NCBI GenBank assembly: GCA_026982175.1
Contig: JALSHP010000378.1
Coordinates: 1-7,965, forward strand
Direction of reading: 5' to 3'
Source of the DNA: Campylobacteraceae bacterium
GTDB taxonomy: Bacteria > Campylobacterota > Campylobacteria > Campylobacterales > Sulfurovaceae
Length of the DNA: 7,965 nucleotides
Shown piece by piece: positions 1 to 5,568 of this stretch. How positions within the stretch are numbered: the first letter of the stretch is position 1; every line of letters begins with the position of its first letter. Below the pieces are notes generated by a model that did no database searches, had not been told where the DNA came from, and was given only the letters and a program-made list of their open reading frames with translations. Both the position numbers and the translations under genes were made by a program.

Positions 1-363
1 ATTTGACTCTATATGTTTCTCTAGTAAGAGTGTATCACTGTTCCAATCTCTTTGTCTCTTTTTTTTAAAGTCAATAATCTCAACGGATATGCTTGAACTT
101 TCAAACTCCATAATCGAAATAACAGGTTGAGGGTTAATGTCTGTTACTTTATGATTGACAAAGGAGGTGAAGCTTTGCATCCCCACAATGGTTGCCTTGG
201 GTAGTAGTTGTGAAAGTGATTTAAGTAGTATTTGGAGTTTTTCTACATCACTGTCTGGAAAGTTGACCTCTATGAGTAGTTTATCTGTAGAGATAATTTC
301 ATGTTCTTTTATCCACGCTACCAATCGCTCTTGATGATAGTAGTAGTGTACCAGTTGTCTCAT
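1..363 (-). CDS. FIST-domain-like sensory protein, N-terminal part (cut by window edge)
   Basis: The leftward frame opens with ATG at 361-363 and stays open for 121 codons to the window edge, so the C-terminal part is missing. An AAAGG ribosome site lies about 7 bases before the ATG. Residues from about 27 onward resemble the start of a FIST sensory domain: a strand (KLLIEVNF), a helix ending in LLPKATIVGM, then a strand VISIMEFESSSISV. In FIST proteins this order (strand, helix, 'LP-A-IIG', then a strand after the Gly-Glu-Ile turn) forms a small-ligand sensor usually fused to GGDEF, EAL, kinase or chemoreceptor modules. The usual T-x-GEI segment after 'IIG' is replaced here by QSFTSFV. The gene starts 28 bp after the yggS stop with no terminator between, so it is probably co-transcribed with rseP and yggS. 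The family call rests on motif similarity only; the output domain lies outside the window. Confidence 0.6.
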   Translation of the reverse strand, partial: MRQLVHYYYHQERLVAWIKEHEIISTDKLLIEVNFPDSDVEKLQILLKSLSQLLPKATIVGMQSFTSFVNHKVTDINPQPVISIMEFESSSISVEIIDFKKKRQRDWNSDTLLLEKHIESN

Positions 364-391
364 TTTTAACCTTTGTTTTTTGTTTTTATCT

Positions 392-1066
392 CTATTTAAA
401 TAGTTTTGAACCAATACGTACTAAGTTTGAACCACACTTAATCGCCAACTCATAGTCACTACTCATCCCCATAGAGCAGATACTTGCTCCCTCTTTTTTG
501 AGTGCATCATAAATCTTATGGGTGGCTTCAAAACTCTTTTGAATTATCTTCTCATCTGTTACATGTGCCCCTATGCTCATGACCCCTTTGAGTTTAAGCT
601 GTGGACAGCTCTCTTGGATTCTCTGATAAATATCAAAAGCCTCTTCACTAGAAACCCCTGATTTTGTAGATTCATTGGCAGCATTAATCTGTAAGAGACA
701 GCTCATCTTTTGGGTTTTTTCCAAAAGTTTTGTATTGAGAGCTTCAGCCAATTTTAATGAGTCTAGCGATTGAAAAAGCGTTGGACGTGCTTCAATCAAT
801 TTGTTAATTTTATTGGATTGAAGATGCCCCATCATATGCCATTCTAAAGGAAGTTCTTCTAAGTTTTGCATACGTGTTTGGAGTTGTTGTACTTGGTTCT
901 CTCCAAAGGCTCTTTGCCCTAATTCATAGAGTGTTTTAATGCTCTGCTCATCAGAATATTTGCCCACGGCAACCAACTTTACAATATGGTGTTCAGTAAT
1001 GGTAATACGTGCTTGTTCAATGTTCCAAATTACTTCATCTAAGTTTTTTCTAAATTGTTCTTTCAT
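392..1066 (-). CDS. yggS: YggS/PLPBP family pyridoxal-phosphate homeostasis protein
   Basis: The product is a 224-residue cytosolic protein of the YggS/PROSC family, which binds pyridoxal 5'-phosphate and keeps free PLP and amino/keto-acid pools balanced, without a firmly established enzyme activity. It has the fold-type III PLP barrel signatures. VKLVAVGK puts the Schiff-base lysine at about K36, followed by FGENQVQ (54-60), WHMMGHLQSNK (76-86), and the C-terminal phosphate-binding stretch SMGMSSDYELA then NLVRIGSKLF. Most relatives read AVSK at the lysine; here it is AVGK. Length is normal (220-235 residues). GGAG lies about 9 bases before the ATG at 1064-1066. It begins 20 bp after the rseP stop and is followed after 28 bp by the FIST-like gene, suggesting a polycistronic message driven from upstream of rseP. 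Confidence in the family is high. Confidence 0.95.
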   Translation of the reverse strand: MKEQFRKNLDEVIWNIEQARITITEHHIVKLVAVGKYSDEQSIKTLYELGQRAFGENQVQQLQTRMQNLEELPLEWHMMGHLQSNKINKLIEARPTLFQSLDSLKLAEALNTKLLEKTQKMSCLLQINAANESTKSGVSSEEAFDIYQRIQESCPQLKLKGVMSIGAHVTDEKIIQKSFEATHKIYDALKKEGASICSMGMSSDYELAIKCGSNLVRIGSKLFK

Positions 1067-1086
1067 TTTTTATTCTCCATTTTTGC

Positions 1087-2142
1087 TTATCCTATTAATC
1101 TGTTAATGTCATTGTATAAACCTAAGAGCATTAAACTCAGTAAAATTCCCCACCCTAAGATGGTGAGTTTGAACATAATTTGCTCATTGGCAGGTTTTTG
1201 GGTGAGGAGTTCATAGAGATGAAATAGTATATGTCCTCCATCGAGTGCTGGTATGGGTAAAAGGTTTACAACGCCTAAGTTAACCGATATGAGAGCGGCA
1301 AACATTAAAACAGCTACCAATCCCATTTGACTCACTTTGGAGGTGGTGTCCACAATGCCAACTACGCCTCCTAGATTCTCCATGGGAATGAGTCCAGAGA
1401 GTAACTTTTTTAGGCTTGTTACAATATAGAGCGAAGCCTGTTTTGTCTGTTCATAGGCAAAAGTAATCCCTTCATTAGCACCATAGGAAACATTTTTCAT
1501 GGCATTGGGATTGGGACTAATACCTAAAAGGTAACGCTTTTCAGACTCTCCAAAAATATTTTTTGTCTCTAATAGTTTAGGGGTAATGCTTAAGTCAATA
1601 TACTCATTACCTCGTAAAATGGTTATTTGGTGGCTTTGACTATTTTGTCCAATATTTTTACCAATCTGCGACCAATACTTAATGGGATTTCCATCAATAT
1701 TAACAATAGTGTCTTTAAGTTGCACTCCTGATTTTTGAGCAGGTGAATCTGGAATGAGTTTACCAATATTTGCCAAAGGGGTAGGCACACCAATAGTTGC
1801 TACGGCTAAGTAGAGTAAAAAAGCCAGTAAAAAATTGGCAAAAGGTCCTGCTAGTGAGATGACAATACGTTGCAATGGTGTTTTAGAATTATAAGAATCC
1901 TCATCATAGGACTTTTTGCTAGGGTCAGCATCATCTTGACCTTTCATTCTTATGTAACCACCAAGGGGGATAAGCGAGAAGCTCCACTCAGTTGCTCCGA
2001 TTTTTTTATTTAAAATACGTTTACCAAAACCGATGCTAAAGACTTCAACATGCACCCCAAAAAAACGGGCAGCCAAAAAATGCCCTAACTCATGAAAAAA
2101 GATTAAAAAAGAGAAGACCAATAAAGCGATAAATGTACCCAT
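1087..2142 (-). CDS. rseP: RseP-family M50 site-2 intramembrane zinc metalloprotease
   Basis: A 351-residue inner-membrane protease that cuts substrates within the membrane (regulated intramembrane proteolysis). The zinc motif HELGH is at residues 17-21 in the first membrane helix. The third ligand is in the conserved N-x-x-P-x-P-x-LDGG segment (N293, LDGG 300-303) of a later helix. A GGYIRMKGQDD loop (61-71) matches the membrane-associated beta region. One PDZ domain spans roughly 120-190 (IPDSPAQKSGVQLKDTIVNI). E. coli RseP has about 450 residues and two PDZ domains, so this is the shorter one-PDZ form. The ATG at 2140-2142 has CGGAG 7 bases upstream, and a consensus -10 lies about 38 bases upstream. 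It leads a probable operon with yggS and the FIST-like gene. Natural substrates cannot be inferred; no anti-sigma factor gene is visible here. pgsA lies upstream in the same direction but is separated by the opposite-strand gene at 2256-3215. Confidence 0.94.
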   Translation of the reverse strand: MGTFIALLVFSFLIFFHELGHFLAARFFGVHVEVFSIGFGKRILNKKIGATEWSFSLIPLGGYIRMKGQDDADPSKKSYDEDSYNSKTPLQRIVISLAGPFANFLLAFLLYLAVATIGVPTPLANIGKLIPDSPAQKSGVQLKDTIVNIDGNPIKYWSQIGKNIGQNSQSHQITILRGNEYIDLSITPKLLETKNIFGESEKRYLLGISPNPNAMKNVSYGANEGITFAYEQTKQASLYIVTSLKKLLSGLIPMENLGGVVGIVDTTSKVSQMGLVAVLMFAALISVNLGVVNLLPIPALDGGHILFHLYELLTQKPANEQIMFKLTILGWGILLSLMLLGLYNDINRLIG

Positions 2143-2179
2143 AAAACTCCGATAAATAGATAAGAAATGATTAAAATGA

Positions 2180-2185
2180 ATTATA
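2180..2185 (-). promoter_or_regulatory. rseP: Candidate -10 box of the rseP promoter
   Basis: The minus strand reads TATAAT exactly here, 37 bases before the rseP start codon, giving a predicted leader of about 30 nt. No TTGACA-like -35 is apparent 17 bases upstream, which is common in Campylobacterota sigma-70 promoters. It faces away from the promoter of the gene at 2256. Confidence 0.55.
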
Positions 2186-2216
2186 GCTAAGCTTTAGATA
2201 AATAATAATGATTTTA

Positions 2217-2225
2217 TGCTAAAAT
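2217..2225 (+). promoter_or_regulatory. Candidate extended -10 promoter of the 319-residue membrane protein gene
   Basis: The bases read TGCTAAAAT, matching an extended -10 (TGn followed by TAAAAT), inside T/A-rich sequence. It lies 30 bases before the ATG at 2256, and a GAGGAA ribosome site is at 2245-2250. It stands back to back with the rseP -10; the -35 zones of the two would overlap around 2197-2208. Confidence 0.5.
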
Positions 2226-2255
2226 AAGCTAGTTTAAAATAAAAGAGGAAACAAA

Positions 2256-3215
2256 ATGGACAATGCTAAAATAGATAAAAACAATAAGCTCCTAGAAGCC
2301 AAATCATTAATTGAGACATCCAAAGAGTTGGTTGCCAAAGCTAATGCAAATATGCAAAAGTGTCAAGCTGAAATCTCAAAAGCTGCTGCAAATTTCGATG
2401 AGGTAAAACGTACTTTTAAAAATGTGACATTGAAAGAAACTGAAGCTTTATTAGAAAAGTTGGGTTTTGAATATATTACCAAAGAGGAAGCAGCTGCTTT
2501 TGAGTTGTCCATAGATGGAAATAGAGAGAAAAATTTTGCTGTTAAAAACATAAGTTCAGGTCGATTTACAGGTTTTATCTTGGCACTTCTGTTTGCACTG
2601 ATTACAGTGGTTGCTTGGATTTATTTTGCAGCTAAAAAATTAAATATGGATCTTACTACTATAGATACCCAAAAAGCAATGGGCAGTGTTGAGCCTATGT
2701 TAAAATGGGTGGCTACCGACGTTGTTCCTCCTATTGGTGGCAATGTTATTGTTGCAGCGGTATTGGTAGGACTTTCAGCACTCATTGTGGCTTGGATAGT
2801 CTATGCGATTCGCATCAGTTTAAAAAGTTCAAAAAATTTACGTGTAGCACAAACTACCCTTGACGAATCTACTGAATACTGTATGGCACAAGAGGCATGT
2901 CAACGTGAAATGACAGAGATAGATGCCCATTTATGGCGAGCAACATCAGAAGTTAAAAACCTTGAAATTGTTTTAAATGAACAACGTTCTACCTTAAAGC
3001 GTATTTTACATGTTGAAGGGGCTGTGGAAGATGATAAAGAGTATCATCCAAGTTCTAAAAAGGTAATGAGGGAGACAGAGAAGATTATGCAAACCATGGA
3101 AAATCTACTTGAAACACCAATTACCCTTGATGACAAATTAAATGAACAATCGGTTCAATCGTTAAATGTTGCTAAAACTGTTTATGAAGATTATTTAAAT
3201 CGTATTTACGCGTAA
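2256..3215 (+). CDS. Unrecognised two-span membrane protein with cytoplasmic-type coiled coils
   Basis: I do not recognise this 319-residue protein. Residues 1-60 are a charged, Ala/Lys/Glu-rich helical region likely to form a coiled coil. Residues 60-100 contain a hydrophilic segment (LEKLGFEYITKEEAAAFEL). Two hydrophobic spans follow, at about 104-126 and 163-185, joined by a loop of about 36 residues with PMLKWVATDVVPPIGG. Residues 186-319 are again highly charged and helical (coiled-coil-like), with no enzyme motif I can identify. There is no cleavable signal peptide, and two spans put both ends on the same side, probably the cytoplasm. The ATG has GAGGAA 5 bases upstream. It is the only rightward gene between pgsA and rseP, and its stop is one base from that of pgsA. 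Base and codon use look like its neighbours. A scaffold, membrane-shaping or partner-binding role is possible, but nothing in the sequence decides it. Confidence 0.85.
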   Translation: MDNAKIDKNNKLLEAKSLIETSKELVAKANANMQKCQAEISKAAANFDEVKRTFKNVTLKETEALLEKLGFEYITKEEAAAFELSIDGNREKNFAVKNISSGRFTGFILALLFALITVVAWIYFAAKKLNMDLTTIDTQKAMGSVEPMLKWVATDVVPPIGGNVIVAAVLVGLSALIVAWIVYAIRISLKSSKNLRVAQTTLDESTEYCMAQEACQREMTEIDAHLWRATSEVKNLEIVLNEQRSTLKRILHVEGAVEDDKEYHPSSKKVMRETEKIMQTMENLLETPITLDDKLNEQSVQSLNVAKTVYEDYLNRIYA

Positions 3216-3216
3216 G

Positions 3217-3774
3217 TTACATCTTCACATTTTTAAAAAAGTCTCTTACATACTCATACCCAGAGTAGAGTGTAAGAGCAACTGCAATCCACAGTAAAAT
3301 CTCTCCACCAATCCAACCCATAAGTAAAAAGCCAATGGCTATCATTTGCACGACTGTTTTAACTTTTCCCATCCACGAAGCGGCAATATCAATGTTTTCA
3401 GCTACAGCTGAAACCCTAAGACCTGTAATAAAAAGTTCACGTGTAATAATGAGAAAAACAGCCCAAGGTGAAGCAGTTCCCAACAGCATAAGCCCTAAAA
3501 ATCCTGCCAAAGTTAGCATCTTATCAGCTAAAGGGTCAAGGATTTTTCCCATGGTGGTGATTTGATTAAAGGTTCTAGCGATGTAGCCGTCAAAAAAGTC
3601 CGTGGCAGAGGCGACCACAAAGATAAAAGCAGCGGCATAGTTTAGCCATGAGGGGTGAATACCTTCAAATATGGAGGCATCTTGGTTTACTAAAAGCATG
3701 AACATAATTGGGGCTAAAAGTAGGCGAATAAAGGCTAAAATATTGGGAATGTTTATGATTTTGTTGTTTTGCAT
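3217..3774 (-). CDS. pgsA: CDP-diacylglycerol-glycerol-3-phosphate 3-phosphatidyltransferase
   Basis: This inner-membrane enzyme joins CDP-diacylglycerol and glycerol 3-phosphate into phosphatidylglycerol phosphate, the committed step to phosphatidylglycerol and cardiolipin. The CDP-alcohol phosphotransferase signature D-x2-DG-x2-AR-x8-G-x3-D-x3-D is complete: D59, D62, G63, A66, R67, G76, D80, D84. NIPNILAFIRLLLAP (8-22) is the usual PgsA N-terminal helix, and further hydrophobic spans lie at about 45-58, 87-110 and 135-172. The length of 185 residues is normal. The ATG at 3772-3774 has AAGGAG 8 bases upstream. It is last in the block M16 > dapA > reductase > pgsA, but a 111-bp gap with a REP-like pair and a candidate promoter precedes it, so it may be partly independently transcribed. 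Its 3' end carries a terminator-like hairpin within the coding sequence. Confidence 0.95.
   Translation of the reverse strand: MQNNKIINIPNILAFIRLLLAPIMFMLLVNQDASIFEGIHPSWLNYAAAFIFVVASATDFFDGYIARTFNQITTMGKILDPLADKMLTLAGFLGLMLLGTASPWAVFLIITRELFITGLRVSAVAENIDIAASWMGKVKTVVQMIAIGFLLMGWIGGEILLWIAVALTLYSGYEYVRDFFKNVKM
3235..3278 (-). terminator. Possible intrinsic terminator inside the 3' end of pgsA
   Basis: Arms at 3243-3250 (CTCTTACA) and 3271-3278 (TGTAAGAG) are perfectly complementary over 8 bp. A second inner pairing joins TACTC (3251-3255) to GAGTA (3263-3267) across a 3-base bulge, leaving a 7-base loop. Read leftward, the hairpin is followed after two bases by six T residues (3240-3235). 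This is the form of a Rho-independent terminator, though the stem is only moderately GC-rich and lies before the pgsA stop codon at 3219-3217. No other terminator is visible between the convergent genes. Confidence 0.4.
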
Positions 3775-3800
3775 GGAGATGACTCCTTAAAATATTTGGA

Positions 3801-3809
3801 ATTTTATCA
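3801..3809 (-). promoter_or_regulatory. pgsA: Candidate extended -10 promoter for pgsA
   Basis: Read leftward the bases are TGATAAAAT, an extended -10 (TGn plus TAAAAT). It lies 26 bases before the pgsA start codon and just downstream of the REP-like repeat pair. This would give a leader of about 20 nt containing the AAGGAG ribosome site. Such AT-rich matches arise by chance in this genome type. Confidence 0.35.
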
Positions 3810-3810
3810 A

Positions 3811-3880
3811 GGTGCAATAAATTGCACCCTACGAATTGTAATTTACAATTAAAAAGGGTAGGGTGTCATTTTAATGCACC
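3811..3880. repeat. Pair of inverted REP-like palindromes (BIME-like unit)
   Basis: Two related palindromes stand in opposite orientation. On the minus strand (3832-3811) a unit begins GTAGGG and continues as GGTGCAAT-TT-ATTGCACC, with perfect 8-base arms. On the plus strand (3858-3880) a unit begins GTAGGG and continues GGTGTCATT/AATGCACC, with one bulged base. Their GTAG ends face each other across a third perfect palindrome, AATTGTAA-T-TTACAATT at 3834-3850. GTAG followed by an imperfect palindrome is the known signature of REP elements mobilised by RAYT (Y1 HUH) transposases, and an inverted pair is a BIME. The unit sits in the gap between the reductase gene and pgsA, where hairpins could affect mRNA stability or read-through. 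Copy number in the genome cannot be seen here. Confidence 0.65.
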
Positions 3881-3885
3881 GTTAA

Positions 3886-4665
3886 TTAACGAAAAGTAGT
3901 CCCACCATCAACCACAAGTGTTTGACCTGTGACCCATGATGCTTCATCGGTACATAAGAAGTAAACAGCTCCTGCTAAATCTTCAGGGCTTCCCATTCGA
4001 TTTACGGCTGAACGTTTAATGGTTTCAGCTTTCACCTCTTCATAATTGGTAAAGGCTTTAAGTGCATCGGTGTCGATTGGTCCACCAGAGACGGCATTGA
4101 CACGAATGTTCATCTCTCCAAGTTCAACAGCAGCATAACGGCTCATTGCTTCAACGGCTGCTTTGTTGGTTCCGTGACCTGCATAGTTGTCAATGTAGAT
4201 GAGGTTTCCTGTAGAACTTAGTGTTACAATGGCTCCACCACCTACTTTTTGCATACGCACAGCAGCTTCTTGTGAACCTCTTACAAATGCACCAACGGTT
4301 GCAGTGTAGATATTTTGTAACCCTTTAGCAGGTCTAAGTTTCATAAACTTACCATAACCACCAACCACAGGACGACCGTAAATCATCGCATTAGATACAA
4401 AGAAATCAATTCTATCAAAATCTTCATCTATCGCTAAAAAGAGAGGCTTAAATTCATCAAGCTCTAAAATATTCAAAGGGTAAGCTTTGGCTTTAATATC
4501 ATATTTTGACATTAAATCTTGGGCTATCTCATTGGCAATCTCTTCATTGGAGTTATAGGTAAAGGCAACATTGACCCCTTCTGATGCAAACTTTTCAGCT
4601 ATGGCTTTACCAATTCCTTTGGTTGCTCCTGTAATAACGACGGTTTTCCCTTTATTTGATGACAT
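3886..4665 (-). CDS. Short-chain dehydrogenase, FabL-like enoyl-ACP reductase
   Basis: A 259-residue soluble SDR protein. The nucleotide-binding motif is TGATKGIG (12-19), followed by SNA (91-93) in place of NNAG and by catalytic-region serines S150/S151. The active site reads Y161-x6-K168. Classical SDRs have Y-x3-K; six intervening residues are typical of the enoyl-ACP reductases FabI and FabL. The overall pattern (NLIYIDNYAGHG, then GGPIDTDALKAF, then NRMGSPEDLAGAVYFL and a C-terminal VVDGGTT) fits FabL best, which uses NADPH to finish each fatty-acid elongation cycle. The closest Campylobacterota relatives I recall are annotated only as oxidoreductases, so the substrate is not certain. 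The ATG abuts the dapA stop (TAAATG on the coding strand), with GGAG inside the end of dapA, which indicates translational coupling. pgsA follows after 111 bp. Confidence 0.8.
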   Translation of the reverse strand: MSSNKGKTVVITGATKGIGKAIAEKFASEGVNVAFTYNSNEEIANEIAQDLMSKYDIKAKAYPLNILELDEFKPLFLAIDEDFDRIDFFVSNAMIYGRPVVGGYGKFMKLRPAKGLQNIYTATVGAFVRGSQEAAVRMQKVGGGAIVTLSSTGNLIYIDNYAGHGTNKAAVEAMSRYAAVELGEMNIRVNAVSGGPIDTDALKAFTNYEEVKAETIKRSAVNRMGSPEDLAGAVYFLCTDEASWVTGQTLVVDGGTTFR

Positions 4666-5559
4666 TTATGCTCCTACTATGTTGTAATTTTTCATAACTT
4701 CTTCGATTTGTTTCATATTCTCTTTTGATGGAGGTACGAGAGGTAATCGGTACTCTAAGGTATCAATAAGCCCTGCAATGTACATGGCGGCTTTAATTGG
4801 AATGGGGTTACTCTCACAAAACATCACTTTATTGATGTTGTAGAGTTTATCGTTAATTGCTTTAGAAGCTGCAAAATCTCCTTTTAAAGCTAAGTGTGCA
4901 AGTTGGGCTTTAAGGTCTGGTAACAAATTTGAAGTTACAGAAGTAATTCCTTTCCCACCATTGGCTAAAATAGGGTAGTCAATGGCATCATCTCCAGAGA
5001 AGACATACAGCTCTGGACGTTTGGCTAAAAGCTCAACAGTACGCTCAATTGAACCCGTTGCTTCTTTAATCCCAAAGATATTCTCAACATCATCAAAGAG
5101 CCTACAAACTGTATCAGCCGTAATATCTACGCCTGTTCGTCCAGGAACATTGTAAAGCATAAAAGGGAGTTCTACTGATTGTGCAATGGCTTTGTAGTGT
5201 TGATAGAGACCCTCTTGGCTAGGTTTGTTGTAGTAAGGGCTTACTGAAAATATGGCATCAACACCACACTCTTGAGCATGTTTTGCAATCTCTATGGCTT
5301 CATGGGTTGCATTTGAACCTGCACCTGCTAGTACCTTAGTATTGGTGTTTTTACACACTTCAACGGCAATTTCAATACATCTCTTATGCTCATCATGGGT
5401 AAGTGTCGCCGACTCACCTGTTGTTCCCACAGGACAAACGGCATCAATACCGTTATTAATTTGTCTTTTTATCAGTTTGGCAAAACACGCTTCATCGAGT
5501 GTTCCATTTTTAAAAGGGGTAATGAGTGCTGTTGTCGCACCCGTAATTAAGTTACTCAT
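4666..5559 (-). CDS. dapA: 4-hydroxy-tetrahydrodipicolinate synthase (DapA)
   Basis: This cytosolic enzyme condenses pyruvate with aspartate semialdehyde, the first committed step to diaminopimelate (peptidoglycan) and lysine. Length is 297 residues, normal for the family. The Schiff-base lysine is K165 in FGIKEATGS. The catalytic triad equivalents are T46 (GTTGES), Y110 (SPYYNKPSQEG) and Y136 (LYNVPGRTG), with the substrate-binding arginine R141. By alignment with E. coli DapA, the lysine-binding residues H53, H56 and E84 correspond to H55, H58 and E87 here, so feedback inhibition by lysine is likely (inference). An AGGAAAAG ribosome site precedes the ATG at 5557-5559, 9 bp after the M16 protease stop. 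The linkage to an M16 protease and a FabL-like SDR is one I recall from other Campylobacterota. Confidence 0.97.
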   Translation of the reverse strand: MSNLITGATTALITPFKNGTLDEACFAKLIKRQINNGIDAVCPVGTTGESATLTHDEHKRCIEIAVEVCKNTNTKVLAGAGSNATHEAIEIAKHAQECGVDAIFSVSPYYNKPSQEGLYQHYKAIAQSVELPFMLYNVPGRTGVDITADTVCRLFDDVENIFGIKEATGSIERTVELLAKRPELYVFSGDDAIDYPILANGGKGITSVTSNLLPDLKAQLAHLALKGDFAASKAINDKLYNINKVMFCESNPIPIKAAMYIAGLIDTLEYRLPLVPPSKENMKQIEEVMKNYNIVGA

Positions 5560-5568
5560 CTACTTTTC

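Noticed and set aside
59..66. Run of eight T residues as a phase-variation tract
   Set aside because: Runs of 7-8 A/T are frequent by chance in this AT-rich window (also at 6903-6910), and the tract encodes ordinary lysine codons in frame.
2363..2551. Leftward open frame of 62 codons within the 319-residue protein gene
   Set aside because: Low-complexity translation, no ribosome site, fully inside a gene with better start signals.
3335..3565. Rightward open frame of 76 codons inside pgsA
   Set aside because: It mirrors the conserved pgsA coding sequence, including the catalytic motif region.
3811..3880. Palindromic repeats considered as a CRISPR or a tRNA-like structure
   Set aside because: Only two inverted units without regular spacers, and no cloverleaf or CCA-type end.
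3881..3890. Ten-base perfect palindrome GTTAATTAAC overlapping the reductase stop codon
   Set aside because: Short AT-rich palindromes are common here, and nothing else suggests an operator at this spot.
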